A stretch of DNA of 64,000 nucleotides from Cladophialophora immunda (taxonomy: Eukaryota; Ascomycota; Eurotiomycetes; Chaetothyriales; Herpotrichiellaceae): assembly GCF_000835495.1 (NCBI RefSeq), contig NW_015622542.1:4300485-4364484 (forward strand), written 5' to 3'. The notes under the pieces are model-generated. The model was given only the letters and a program-made list of their open reading frames with translations, had not been told where the DNA came from and did not search any database. Below, piece by piece: positions 44,465-54,738 of this stretch. A program made the translations under genes and the position numbers. The stretch's first letter is position 1; every line of letters begins with the position of its first letter.

Positions 44465-46583
44465 ATGGCCAGTTCTCAGCAACCCGAGCTCGTCATCGGT
44501 GTTGACTTTGGCATGTCCCAGACAGGTATTTTGAACACGGCCAATATGAGCACTGCTGACTGGATGTAGGTGTGGCATACTGCACGGCACCATGGACAAA
44601 TCCCGTAACTTTTCAAAGTTGGACGACCATTGCAGCTGAACTGTTCAACAAGGCGCCATCGCGACTGGCATATAACCATGGTACAGCAAACATAAAGTCT
44701 TGGGGTTTCTTTGTCGACGTCGCCGATCGGGCGACCGACATCAAAGAGTATTTCAAGCTCCACCTCGACCCTGAATATGGAGAATGGAAACATCTCTCCC
44801 ATCAAGACGCAAGACGGTTTTACCTGGACTACATGAGATGTGTGCATGACCATATTGCCCGATACTTCCAAAGTCGATATCCTCAATGGGCGACAATGCG
44901 AGTCGAATGGAACTTTAGCGTTCCGACGACTTGGAAGCATGCTGGAATGGTCCGTGAGCTCTTAGCGATCCTGAAGCTCGCTGGATTCGGAAGGGACGGC
45001 CAGTACCATTCTTCGGTGGTGACTTTGACCGAGGCCGAGGCAGCCGCCGTCTGTGTCGCGAAGCAAATGTTGAAGGTTGGTCCCATCTACCTGCATGGCT
45101 TATGTTGATGCTGAGCGTCATCGAGCGCGACGACGTGATCTTGGTGTGCGATGCAGGTGGAGGTACGACGGTATGTAGGCCACTCCCGTAACCGGATGGT
45201 CGCCTGGCTAATGTTTGAAAGGATGTCAATATTATGAAAGTAAAGTCTGAGATAGGAGAGGCGCTCAAGTTGGAACAGTTGCTTCAGGTCGAAGGTCGGT
45301 CCAGGAATCGCGTACCCGTTATTTCGCTAACTCAATTCCAAAAGGACGGGAGGTCGGCTCCGCCCTCATCGATATAAAAGTACAGCAGCACCTTGCCAAA
45401 CGGTTGGACCAGGTTCGTGATATTTTGCAACCTGCCGAGACTGCCGAGAAAATGATGCTAGGCAGATTCGAGAGATTCAAGTGCAGTTTTGGAAGCCCTG
45501 GCATGACTGCTCCAAAGTTGTACCTGCCAGTGACTGGGCTCCCTACAGGGTTGGATTACCCGCAGGCAGGGATTAGAGACTCCCATATGGAGATCGATCA
45601 GGACACCATCCAGCATCTTTTCGACGAACAGGTTGATGGCTTAATTGAACTGATTGAAGAACAGTTGAAATCCCTGAAAAGAACGCGCCCTGGCGAGCAA
45701 GTCTCATATCTGATCATGTCTGGAGGCCTTTCTGCCTCGGAATACATTCAGAGCCGAATCAAAACGCATTTCGAATCTGGAGCAGGAGCCGAAATACCAA
45801 ACGTGCGCGGCCTGCGAATGCTTCTCGCGGAGAACCTGTGAGTAGTGGATCGCTGTGCTGCCTTGAACCAGGGGCTAATCATCATTCATAGGCAGCTTGC
45901 CGTAGTCCAGGGACTCGTCAGTTACCGTGCCCAAGAAATAGGACAAGATTGTACGCCAATTGTGCAGCGCTGCGCACCTGTCAGCTATGGTGTTGTTGTC
46001 AATCAAAAATACAGCCAACAGAGACATTTCGGCCAGAGAGTAGTTCGAGATAAGAGGGACGGAAAGAAATGGGCGGTTGACCAGATTGAATGGTTGATCC
46101 GGAAGGTAAGTTTCTCGGAGTCCGCATCGCTGGAAAGGTAGACTCGAGTGACTGACTTGAGCAAAGGGCGATAAAATCACCGACAACGGCATCGAGAAGA
46201 TATTCAAGGCCAAGTTGAGTCCTGCACAGTACCGGAAACCATGGAAGGCGCAGTTTGTGGTGTCCACACGACCTGCAGACGCCCTCCCCAAGAGCATGGC
46301 TGAGAGAGACCATGTCAGGACGCTCTGCACCGTGTCAGTCAATCTCCATCTGGTCGAACGGCTCGTGCGAAACAAGCACTGGTGGAACTTTGGGGAGCGC
46401 TACGAGCTTGCCCATTTCCGTGTCAAGCTCATCCCTGGGCATGCCGATTTGAAGTTCCGCCTGATTAGCGGAGGCAGGCTGGTGAATAGTGAAGATGATC
46501 AGGTCAAGGTCGACTGGAGCAGCGGATCTCATCGTCAATCAACCACAAGCAACGATGATCTGGACCAATGGCACACATTGTGA
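44465..46583 (+). CDS. Hsp70-like ATPase (actin/Hsp70 fold, HSPA12-like fungal group)
   Basis: Exons 44465-44525, 44570-45075, 45126-45170, 45222-45294, 45345-45837, 45892-46105 and 46167-46583, giving about 602 aa. Phosphate loop 1 is GVDFGMSQTG (12-21), phosphate loop 2 CDAGGGTTD (197-205), and the adenosine motif IMSGGLSASEYI (about 353-364). These define the Hsp70/actin ATPase fold, but the C-terminal substrate-binding domain of classical Hsp70 is replaced by a short unrelated tail. Many such genes occur in filamentous fungi, usually uncharacterised. The junction before exon 3 is the least certain: donor GTTGGT and acceptor GAG were chosen because they keep frame and give a conserved VILVCDAGGGTT. 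Several acceptors end in AAG. Confidence 0.82.
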
Positions 46584-47007
46584 TGGGTGTATGCCGATTC
46601 TGAACAGGTCTACATGGTGGCGTCAATCACGGGGTTAGTGGCTTTGTCATTTGTCGTATATATCTCTTTGCTTGATGCTTCTTCTGTCCCAAAATAAAGA
46701 GATGAGATCTGTGGAGGTTATGAAATTTCGATTCGGAATAGAGGCCCTTGGGAACTTCAGTTTAATGAGCTCCTAGAATGGTTAGCTAAGACCAAACTGC
46801 CAAGGAATTAATGGCACCTTCTAGTTGGTCCGAGTTCCTAAGTACCTTATTAGCTAGTAGTACCTAGACGCACGAGTCTATTGAACTGGATAAGATCCAG
46901 GGTAGAACGGCTCTCGGAAGGGGAAATGATGACGGTGAACGCCAGGAAAAGCCTTCGAAGCTTTCACTCCCTCGTCAATTCCTCCGTCTCAATAGAGCCA
47001 CAGGAGA
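46584..47007. other. Convergent intergenic region
   Basis: 3' flanks of the Hsp70-like gene and CWC26. AATAAA at 46693-46698, 110 bp after the Hsp70-like stop, is a plausible polyadenylation signal. No gene. Confidence 0.45.
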
Positions 47008-48171
47008 TCACTCATCCATCTGCCACTGAAACCTCAATTCCTCCTCTCTCCCTCTCTTCGAGCGTGCTTGGAACCATTCTTTTTCAAAGCCATTACTCCG
47101 GTCGACTCCGTCCCACCGCCAGCCAGGGAGGATTCCATATCGATTCGGGGCGGCCGGAGGACCCGTATACACCTTCTTCCTCACTCCTGCTCTTCCACCT
47201 GTGTCTCCCTTGGACGTTCGCGTTGATATTGCACCGTCGGTTGCCGCCTCCGCTTTTTGTTGAGCGATGTACCCAGCCATAGGGTCATCCCACCTTACTT
47301 TCGCACGAAGCTCGTCATTCATCGCTTCATCATCCACGCCTCTGCCTAGAGTCAAGAACTTTGCTTCCTCTAATTCTTTCCTGCGTTCCTCCCGCTCACG
47401 CCGCTGCACGTCGCCCATTGCGTCCTCCCTCGCTTTCCTTTCGGCCCGCACCTTCTCCTGTGCAGCAGCTCGGGCCTCTGCTCGCTTGAGGCTAATGTCG
47501 ATGCGCCTGCCAGTGGCGTCACGGTAGATGGTTTCTTCCTCAAGTGGCTGGTCCTTGTGTTTCTTCGACTTGGTCCTGGACCTTACTGATTCAAGTTCTC
47601 TCTGCTTCTCACGCTCTTCCTTGGCGACTAAGGCCGCTGTGTCTGCAGCAGTCTGGAGACCCGCACGAACGCCAGACTGCATGCGTGGTCCGCTGTCGTC
47701 TTCTTCGACGATCGCAGGAGCGTCTTCATCTTCAATCTCCTGGCGTCGCAGTCGAGACTCTTCCGCCGCTTCAGCGAGGATTCGATCCGCTTCCTTGTCC
47801 TCATCTCTGTTGTCTGATGTCTGGGTCATTGTTGGCGTTGCAGTCGCTATAACTTTCCAGTCCCCCCCACCTTTCTTTTTCCTGAACTCTGCGGATTTTA
47901 CGCCTGCTTCGAACATTGGTATATCTCCATCCTCGTCCTCTTCTCCTCGCTTTCCTCGTGAAGCGCCGCCTCGAAGTGAAATGGCTTCATCGTCGTCGGC
48001 GATCACGAGGCCACCTTCAAAGGAATCATCCTTGTTCTTTCGCCGCTTTTTCTTTGGGCGAGTCGAATCTTGGAAATCTGAGGAGACAGTGTCCGACGGG
48101 GAAGCAGACTGCGACGTGGCGGCGGTGAGGTAGTTCTTGGCCAGGTATGCGGCGAGGTTTTCCTTAGGCAT
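47008..48171 (-). CDS. cwc26: Pre-mRNA-splicing factor Cwc26/Bud13
   Basis: Single exon, 387 aa. Bud13 is a subunit of the RES (retention and splicing) complex with Ist3/Snu17 and Pml1. The RES complex binds the activated spliceosome and helps splice certain introns and retain unspliced RNA in the nucleus. The start MPKENLAAYLAKNYL is typical. The middle is charged and disordered (KKKRRKNKDD, GDWKVI). The conserved C-terminal third has ETIYRDATGRRIDI, then a KRAEARAAAQEKVRAERKAREDAMGDVQRRE helix, VRWDDPMAGYI, the GPPAAPNRYGILPGWRWDGVDRSNGFE motif and ends RFQWQMDE. Confidence 0.95.
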   Translation of the reverse strand: MPKENLAAYLAKNYLTAATSQSASPSDTVSSDFQDSTRPKKKRRKNKDDSFEGGLVIADDDEAISLRGGASRGKRGEEDEDGDIPMFEAGVKSAEFRKKKGGGDWKVIATATPTMTQTSDNRDEDKEADRILAEAAEESRLRRQEIEDEDAPAIVEEDDSGPRMQSGVRAGLQTAADTAALVAKEEREKQRELESVRSRTKSKKHKDQPLEEETIYRDATGRRIDISLKRAEARAAAQEKVRAERKAREDAMGDVQRREREERRKELEEAKFLTLGRGVDDEAMNDELRAKVRWDDPMAGYIAQQKAEAATDGAISTRTSKGDTGGRAGVRKKVYTGPPAAPNRYGILPGWRWDGVDRSNGFEKEWFQARSKRGREEELRFQWQMDE

Positions 48172-48814
48172 TATGGTGAGGGCTCTGGGGCGCCGTGGTC
48201 GTCCAGTTTGTGCACTCTACGCCTCTGGTTGCGGGGCATGGAGAGCGTTGTTGTAAGGTCAAGGACGCAGGTGGTGAGTATGTCCAGTTTCTTTTCGCCC
48301 CCATGTTTGTGACATTTGCCAAGTTTGCACAGTTTGGCCGACCGAAAAGACGTCATTGTTGTTGAGCCTGGACGCGTCACATGCTACGAATCTCGAGGGG
48401 AAGTGCTTCTGAGCCTCCACTGCTGTTTCGATAAGGCTGGGTGCTGAATTCCTAATGCTACGTATTGCTTAGTTGCTCCCTGCCCTCCTGCTCTCCTGCT
48501 CTCGATTGTGCTCTGATAATCAAACGCCGAATAGAAATCTAGGAACACCCAATGATATTTGGCAGTGATCCCTCCTCTCCAAGGTCATTCATATCCTCAA
48601 GAAGCGCCGTGTAGTACCCATGATGATTGTTCTGTTGATACAGCCTCGCTTCCCTAATGATTCCTTGGGGTATCTCTGATGAATTGAAAGCATCCAAACA
48701 ACAGCAACTCGGTTGCTCTGAGAGAGAGTCATTACAAGTGTGTGAAAAGCAGCCGACAACGCCGGTTCCAGGTCTGCGACGACCTCACAGAGTGTCGTGC
48801 ACAAGATCGCAATC
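48172..48814. other. Intergenic region upstream of CWC26
   Basis: Promoter side of cwc26 (minus) and 3' flank of the unknown acidic protein (minus). No gene is seen. Confidence 0.4.
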
Positions 48815-49414
48815 TCACTTCAAGTGAGAGTAGTCGACGAGCTCAAAATCGTCATCATCGTCCTCGGTAGAAGCCTCAGCCATTTCCTTGTCATCAATGA
48901 TGTTGTATTCTGTGTTGACTAGTTTCTCGGTCTCGTTGTTCTCAAATCGTCGGACAGCTTGGATGATGGCCTGGCTGAGGATGTCACCACCCGCTCTCGG
49001 TCCAGTCGCGTGATCATAGCTGTACATGAAGTCTCCTTCAGCTGGAAGAGGGGCTTCGGACGCGTCCGGGACTTCCTCTTCCTCCGAGGTGTCGGAGACG
49101 TGAGCCAAAGGACCGTCCATGGCATCGACCACTTCGTTGCGGAAAGCCTTGCGAGCCAAGGTTGCGGCGTGGCCACTCAGCTTGTTCTGAATGTCATGCT
49201 TGTGTTTCGCCTCTGATCGGCCGACTCTCCGATCTTGATCTCGTCGGTTGGGTCTGCCCATGCATTTGCGGCAGTTGTCTTCAGGATATGTGTGTTTGTG
49301 GCAGTTATGTTCCGGAGGCTCCTGAGCTCCTCTTGCCCACTTCTTATTGTGATTCTTTTCACGGAGGTATGGTTTGGCTGCGCTACGAAGGTCGTTGCTG
49401 GGCAAGGCGGACAT
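48815..49414 (-). CDS. Unknown protein with Cys/His cluster and acidic tail
   Basis: 199 aa from the methionine at 49414 (MSALPSNDLRSAAKPYLREKNHNKKWARG). A longer frame to 49528 starts with sequence that looks untranslated. The N-terminus contains a compact cluster HNCHKHTYPEDNCRKCMGR (about residues 36-54), possibly a small metal site. After a basic segment comes a helix (DIQNKLSGHAATLARKAFRNEVVDAMD), then SDTSEEEEVPD. The C-terminus is strongly acidic (EDDDDDFELVDYSHLK). I do not recognise the family. Nuclear location would fit the charge pattern, but that is a guess. Confidence 0.6.
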   Translation of the reverse strand: MSALPSNDLRSAAKPYLREKNHNKKWARGAQEPPEHNCHKHTYPEDNCRKCMGRPNRRDQDRRVGRSEAKHKHDIQNKLSGHAATLARKAFRNEVVDAMDGPLAHVSDTSEEEEVPDASEAPLPAEGDFMYSYDHATGPRAGGDILSQAIIQAVRRFENNETEKLVNTEYNIIDDKEMAEASTEDDDDDFELVDYSHLK

Positions 49415-50843
49415 GATACAGGCTTGAGATGGACTCGGTAGGTGGTGGGCTGCTGGGATAGTTCGAGGTAAGGGTCGATGCGTGGTGTACTGAAGGACTA
49501 TAGGATTCGTGCAGCTGAGAGGGTGCAAAGAGGGACGGTCCCTGGTCAGATACCAGTTGAGTCAAAGAATGACGCGTGCAGAGAGGGCTGGACGAGGAAG
49601 GGACAAAGGAGAGGGATTGCCCGGTACAAGTACTATGGACCGGGCAAGTGTGGCTGATGACGAGGCACTGGAACAAAGAAGTGAGTAACAGCCGAGTATG
49701 TAGGTGTTACAGAGATGAAAGAGAAGAGAGAAAGATCAGGCTTGGGAGATAAGGAGAGTGCTTTGTTATGTGAATCAGGCCTGTGGTTCGGAAGTGAGGA
49801 TGATGAGGGATGTTTTGTCACACGCCGTCACCACTGGCTGAGAAGCTGGCACGCGGGGCGGTTAGGGACCGAGATGATGGGTTTCTGACTCCCACCAAAG
49901 CTTGATAGATCCTGTACGGGATGTACTATCTATGCTTCGTGATGTTGATCTGAGGTGTGGAGGCGATGCACGGGGCGATAGTAGGGATGCAAGGAGGGGC
50001 TGATGCATGAGCACAGCGACCCTTTGAGGCCGGACGCGGGATGCTGGACGCAGTGGACTGGCAGTTGAACGGGATTCATGCACGCGGCCAAGGCACAAGC
50101 GCGGGATTGGCTCAGCTGCTGTGAATGGAGTCATTCGGCGGCGTCACCCACGGGCAGCCATCAGATGCTAAAAACAATCACAGTCAGCGATTTGGCGAAC
50201 CAGGAAGCATGTCATTTATGTTGGTGGCTTGGGAGCTCGGGAGCTTGAGAGCTCGAGATAGGACGGTGGAGATCCACGGTGCCGAGGGACAAACAGGGAC
50301 AACAAGGGACAACAACACCACCCACCACAAAGCGAGGGGGTGGGCAAGCAGGGAAATTGACGCTTATTCCAGGGAGTCCAGGCGTAGGTCCCGGGTGCCT
50401 AGGTGGCTGTAGGTACGGAGTACATATGTCATTAGCTACGACCCAGAGCCTCGGCGCTCTCCGGGGGGCCTCCTGGGAGGGAAGGCCGCCCATACAGGAG
50501 TCCAGGACACCCCCTCACTGCCCGTGGCGCCTGGACCAAAACACACCATGACCTCACCCCTCACATCTCCAGCCTGTCCAAGTTCCTCGCCTCGTGGCCA
50601 TGTGACAATCCTCACAGCCACCATCTTTTCGCTCATTACGCATACGAGGTACTCGTACTACGTTGGAACACACATCACTGACCATGGTGATCATCCTCCT
50701 CGCTTTCAAACTCTGGTCCCCGAAACCGACCAAGACAAATCTGCCATGATGACGGCACTGGTTATAGGGGTTGTGACTCCCAGCAGTGACTCAAGTGCCA
50801 CCGTTGCTCCCGTCGACCGGAACTTCCCAGTCCAGCCCTCGTG
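49415..50843. other. Long 5' / intergenic region
   Basis: A 1.4 kb stretch between the start of the acidic protein and the stop of the hydrolase (both minus). Open frames on both strands here are proline/serine-rich shadows of GC-rich DNA. I see no gene; it probably holds a long 5' leader with introns or regulatory DNA. Confidence 0.35.
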
Positions 50844-51815
50844 TCACTGGCTTTCTGTCGGTCCCAATGCACCCCCATGAGGCTGTAAAGCTGCACTGGT
50901 TGCACACTCAATCGCAAAGCCAAAACATCTCAACAGCCAAGCAGGTCCCCAATAACTCAGTTCTAAGCAGTGAGGAGCGTTGGCAACCAGCACAGCTTCG
51001 ACTTTCGGGGAATTGCTGAATGCTCGGGCAAATTCCTCGATGTCTTGCTGTGACGCATGGAATAGCGAGTCTCGCCCTCCGATCGCCGTCACCACGGGGA
51101 TCTTGACCTGCTTTGCATATCCCTTCCAGTAATGGTCCCAATGAAGTCTTCTGTCTTCAAACTCCCCGAATGGTGCTCGATGCGTTATTTCCTCCGAAAT
51201 TCGCCGTATCTCTGCGCTCGCCAGCCCCAGCGCAGGGTCGCCAAACATCAAAAAGTCCTTGGCCCCGGGAGGGAATTCGACATATCCAAGCTGTCTGCCT
51301 CGGGCCAGTTGTTCCTCGCCCTTTGATTGGGGGAACGCCGACACCATACCACGGCCGGAGAGGATGACTCCTGCCCATGGATATTGCGGATCAGCCTCCT
51401 GGGAATGCAAGGCTGCAGCAACAACACAGGGAGAGCAGCCAAGTGAATGGCCCATCACTACCATCGAGCTTGCGCCGGTTGACAAGCCGTATTCCGCCCA
51501 TATCTTGGGGAGAATGTAGTCATGCAAGTACTTTCCCTCTTCTTGTGCAAATGTAGACCCGTTTGGTACCGTGGGCAGGCTCGAACTCTCCCTGTATCCC
51601 GGCCGATCGATGGCCACGAAAGGAACTCCAGTGGTTTCGGATATGGTCCCGACAGAGTGTTCCGGATGGGCGTCAAAGTACTGCGAACTGTAGGTGCCTC
51701 CATGTAGTGCGACGATCAAAGGTCGATATCGTGGAGTGGTAGGAGTCTTTCCGGGCACGGAATAGATACCTGAGAGCTGGGCATCGTTCGACAAGGTGAG
51801 CAGGAATGGTTTCAT
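50844..51815 (-). CDS. Alpha/beta hydrolase
   Basis: 323 aa from the methionine at 51815 (MKPFLLTLSNDAQLSGIYSVPG). The longer frame to 52028 has no conserved character. Alpha/beta fold markers are the oxyanion strand LIVALHGGTYSS (33-44), AIDRPGYRESS, the nucleophile elbow GHSLG with S124, a likely acid in AIGGRDSLF, and the histidine in ANAPHCLEL near 287. No signal peptide is seen, so it is probably cytosolic. Esterase, lactonase or epoxide hydrolase roles are all possible. Confidence 0.85.
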   Translation of the reverse strand: MKPFLLTLSNDAQLSGIYSVPGKTPTTPRYRPLIVALHGGTYSSQYFDAHPEHSVGTISETTGVPFVAIDRPGYRESSSLPTVPNGSTFAQEEGKYLHDYILPKIWAEYGLSTGASSMVVMGHSLGCSPCVVAAALHSQEADPQYPWAGVILSGRGMVSAFPQSKGEEQLARGRQLGYVEFPPGAKDFLMFGDPALGLASAEIRRISEEITHRAPFGEFEDRRLHWDHYWKGYAKQVKIPVVTAIGGRDSLFHASQQDIEEFARAFSNSPKVEAVLVANAPHCLELSYWGPAWLLRCFGFAIECATSAALQPHGGALGPTESQ

Positions 51816-52063
51816 TGCGTCGCACTCAATGGTCGGAGTGATCAGTCGACAGTCTGGGATTTTCGACAGAGCTCGAGCTGTCCAACGACAAACACCAGTA
51901 GATATACTTTGGGCACCAGAAGACCTCCTATTCGAATTGAAGCTTTCGGTCACATCCGTTCCTTGCGCGCGTAAGCATGTTGTCGAGGTGATCTTCCTGG
52001 TATACGATGGACAGAGATGCAGTGTCATCCTCCACGGTTCGAACCCCGGTCAGCTTCTCACTC

Positions 52064-52495
52064 CTACTGGCTTCGCATGTCATCCTCGCTCTCCTCGTCC
52101 GGCAGTCTTGATGGAAACCACCCGTATTTGCCGAAATCGACCGTCATCTCCTCAATACCCCTAGCCGGGTTGACTTCAACCCCCTCCGCACGCAATCTTT
52201 CCGCCTGTCTGTTTGCCGCCGCTCCGTCATCGCCGCGCGGACTGATGCCGCCCTTGGAGTTGACCACTCTCTGCCAAGGGACATTTTGATCGTGGAAAAA
52301 GTACTGGTCCGGATTGGCAGAATCAAATGTGGGCAGATGTTTGAGACATACGCCGACCTGTCTTGCGCGTTTGGGAAAGTCGAGGAGGAGGGCGATGTGT
52401 CCGTAGCTGGTGACTTTGCCGTGGGGGATTTGCTGGATGGCCGAATACACAGCTTCATACCACCACTGCGCTTCCTCTGATTTTTCTCGAGGCAT
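52064..52495 (-). CDS. atl1: Alkyltransferase-like protein (Atl1/MGMT-fold, non-catalytic)
   Basis: 143 aa from the methionine at 52495 (MPREKSEEAQWWYEAVY). The leader up to 52639 is basic, serine-rich and unlike the family. The O6-alkylguanine-DNA alkyltransferase fold is clear: IPHGKVTSYGHIALLL (helix-turn-helix), PKRARQVGVCLKHLP with the base-flipping arginine (R45 of ARQVG), and VPWQRVVNSKGGISPRG. In true MGMT the active site is PCHR. Here it is P73-W74-Q75-R76, so the alkyl-accepting cysteine is replaced by tryptophan as in fission yeast Atl1. Such proteins bind O6-alkylguanine and hand it to nucleotide excision repair. The acidic tail (PDEESEDDMRSQ) is extra. Confidence 0.92.
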   Translation of the reverse strand: MPREKSEEAQWWYEAVYSAIQQIPHGKVTSYGHIALLLDFPKRARQVGVCLKHLPTFDSANPDQYFFHDQNVPWQRVVNSKGGISPRGDDGAAANRQAERLRAEGVEVNPARGIEEMTVDFGKYGWFPSRLPDEESEDDMRSQ

Positions 52496-52836
52496 GATTC
52501 TAGATCCAAAGCTGTGCGGTAGGCACAGAGGAGAGCAGGACTGATGGACAGACGAATCAAAGCTCCTCCTGAACGGATGGGACTTATAAATCCGAGATGG
52601 ATGGAGATGTGGCGTGCATGGATCCAAGACCCTTGCCAACCATGCTAGTAAATAGATCCCGCTGCGCTGCGCTGCATGCTTTGTTTATTTTCCTCCTTCG
52701 GCAGGCCGTGTGTTTGGCCTACCAAATAAATCCCTGGACCTGAACTCAGTGTTGCCTTCCACCTCCCAGTGGTACTGGCAGAATATTTGATCGTCTATGT
52801 TTTGATCTTGCACCCCAACCTTCCCCCCCTCAAAAC
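52496..52836. promoter_or_regulatory. Divergent promoter, atl1 / brl1
   Basis: A 341 bp interval between two divergent starts. Nothing else is seen. Confidence 0.5.
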
Positions 52837-54215
52837 ATGGCGTTTCGCGGTACAGAGAGTTTTATGGACTTTGAATGGCAAGGCCATGGTCCCCTTGATC
52901 CCACCTCTCCCTATCATAAACGTGTTCTCGAGATGCAGGCGAAAAAGCGTAAGTCTTGAAGTCCATGCACCTTGTTGCCATGCTGAATATGACAGGTACC
53001 CATAGCGAGTTTGAATCTCCTCAAAAACCAACCATGCCAGCGCTCCGAGAACCCAACAATCAGCCCTTCTTCTTCTCAGACACTCCGGCGGCGGCGCCTG
53101 AATCCTCTCCTTTTCGGACATCCTCATTTACAACTCCTCGAAAACCATTCGACATCGATTTCTCGTCACCGCCTGAAAATTCCTCGCCACTGGCACCAAC
53201 AGACAACGAGGAAACACCAGACGCGACACCGCTACCCATTGAGTTTAAGAGCAGCCCTTCAAAAACAGAGAACAAGAGAAACTCATTGTTTGGACTCTAC
53301 GGCAGATTTGCACCAAGCCCGGGAAGAGGAGAAATTAGAAAGCCCGCGAGTGATGCTGTTGCACGAAGGATCCACAAGAAGCGACGGCGAGCTCAGCAAT
53401 TTGACAGACAATTGATGATAGGGCGGAAGGGCTCCTTAGACGACAGTGACGATGAGAGTGCCCCAAGCCCGACTGAGGCAGAGCCAAAGAAACCGCCGGC
53501 GAAAGAAGCAGGATGGATCACCGGCCTGTTCACCTTCATCCACACATACCCTGACGCGCCTTCCATTATTGCCAAATACCTTCAGGTTTTCTTCAACGCA
53601 GCAATCCTCGGCGGCTGTCTATACATGTTTTGGTCGTTCTACGCCACCATCCAGGCGGATGTGGACCGAGCGAGCGAGGATGCGATGGCCGAAGTGTTGG
53701 CGGAAATGGCGGCGTGCTCCAAGAACTTCATCGAAAATCGATGCGCCGCCGACACTAGGCTGCCCGCTTTGGAGGCTGTGTGCAGCAACTGGGAGTTGTG
53801 CATGAAGCGGGATCCTAGCGCTGTAAAACGAGCGAGACTGAGTGCGCACACATTCGCCGAAATCTTCAACAGCTTCGTCGAGCCCATCAGTTTGAAAACC
53901 ATGGTTTTCACCATTACCCTGATTGTTTTGGGCTTGGTGGTCAACAATGCGACATTTACTCTATACCGGCGACAACAAGAGAGCCAGCACGTCTATAGAG
54001 CGCCCTCTGGATCATATATGCATCCTCAGCAACATCCTGCACAAATGGGTCAATTTGCACTTCCTCCGGCTGCGTCTTACGGACAACACTCTTATGTGGG
54101 CTGGCACGCTGATCCTGGTTTCGCCAGCCAGCAGCAGTTAGAATATCCTCGAAGTCCCAGCAAAGAGCATCGAGCGCGAAGTAGGAGTCCGGAGAAGAAG
54201 AGAATTCAACTCTGA
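52837..54215 (+). CDS. brl1: Brl1/Brr6 nuclear envelope protein
   Basis: Exons 52837-52948 and 52996-54215, 443 aa. The first exon MAFRGTESFMDFEWQGHGPLD is typical of the family. A disordered N-terminal half is followed by the Brr6-like domain: membrane span 1 (about 231-254), a lumenal loop with four cysteines (C278, C287, C300, C306) that form disulphides in the family, and span 2 (about 337-356). The C-terminal tail is glutamine/proline-rich and ends basic (RSRSPEKKRIQL). Brl1/Brr6 proteins sit at sites of nuclear pore assembly, influence membrane lipid composition and help fuse inner and outer nuclear membranes. Confidence 0.93.
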
Positions 54216-54738
54216 GATAGAACGATTGTTATGACAAGTTGGGCGATTGGTGTTTGAATGTTGGCTATTTGTCTAGCGACCGGAATGTTGGATGGCATTT
54301 TGCTTTACATTGACGAAAAGTTTGAGGGAGGAAATGACTCGTTACAGCAAAGGCCATCCTGTCGCCACCAGGAGATGTCTCCGTCTCTGGACATTGAGTT
54401 GAGGAGGCGGACGGGCGAAACGCGTGACGAAAGTCGTACGCTGTGCTTGGGATTCCATCCAAATTCGGCGGTGCGCTCGTGAAACACTATCAATTGATAT
54501 CAGGCTTTATAGTCCCATCAGACAATAGGTCTCTCTGGGTCGGCAAGAAGCTTTACGACTCGTTTCCTCGAAGTCGTCGATCCTTGTCATTGTTCTCGTC
54601 GACTCGAGAGATTACAAGCCATTTCGAGCTCCCGTGCCACTCATTGACTTAGTATCGACCTTATACCAACCGACTCTCACTTTCGCCCAAGCCTCTCTCA
54701 CCTGTTGCTCTTACCCCTGGATACATCTACCCTTTTGA
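54216..54738. other. Convergent intergenic region
   Basis: 3' flanks of brl1 and the SDR gene. No gene is seen. Confidence 0.4.

Noticed and set aside
52031..52048. tRNA B-box-like GGTTCGAACCCC
   Set aside because: No matching T-stem, A box or acceptor stem could be built on either strand.
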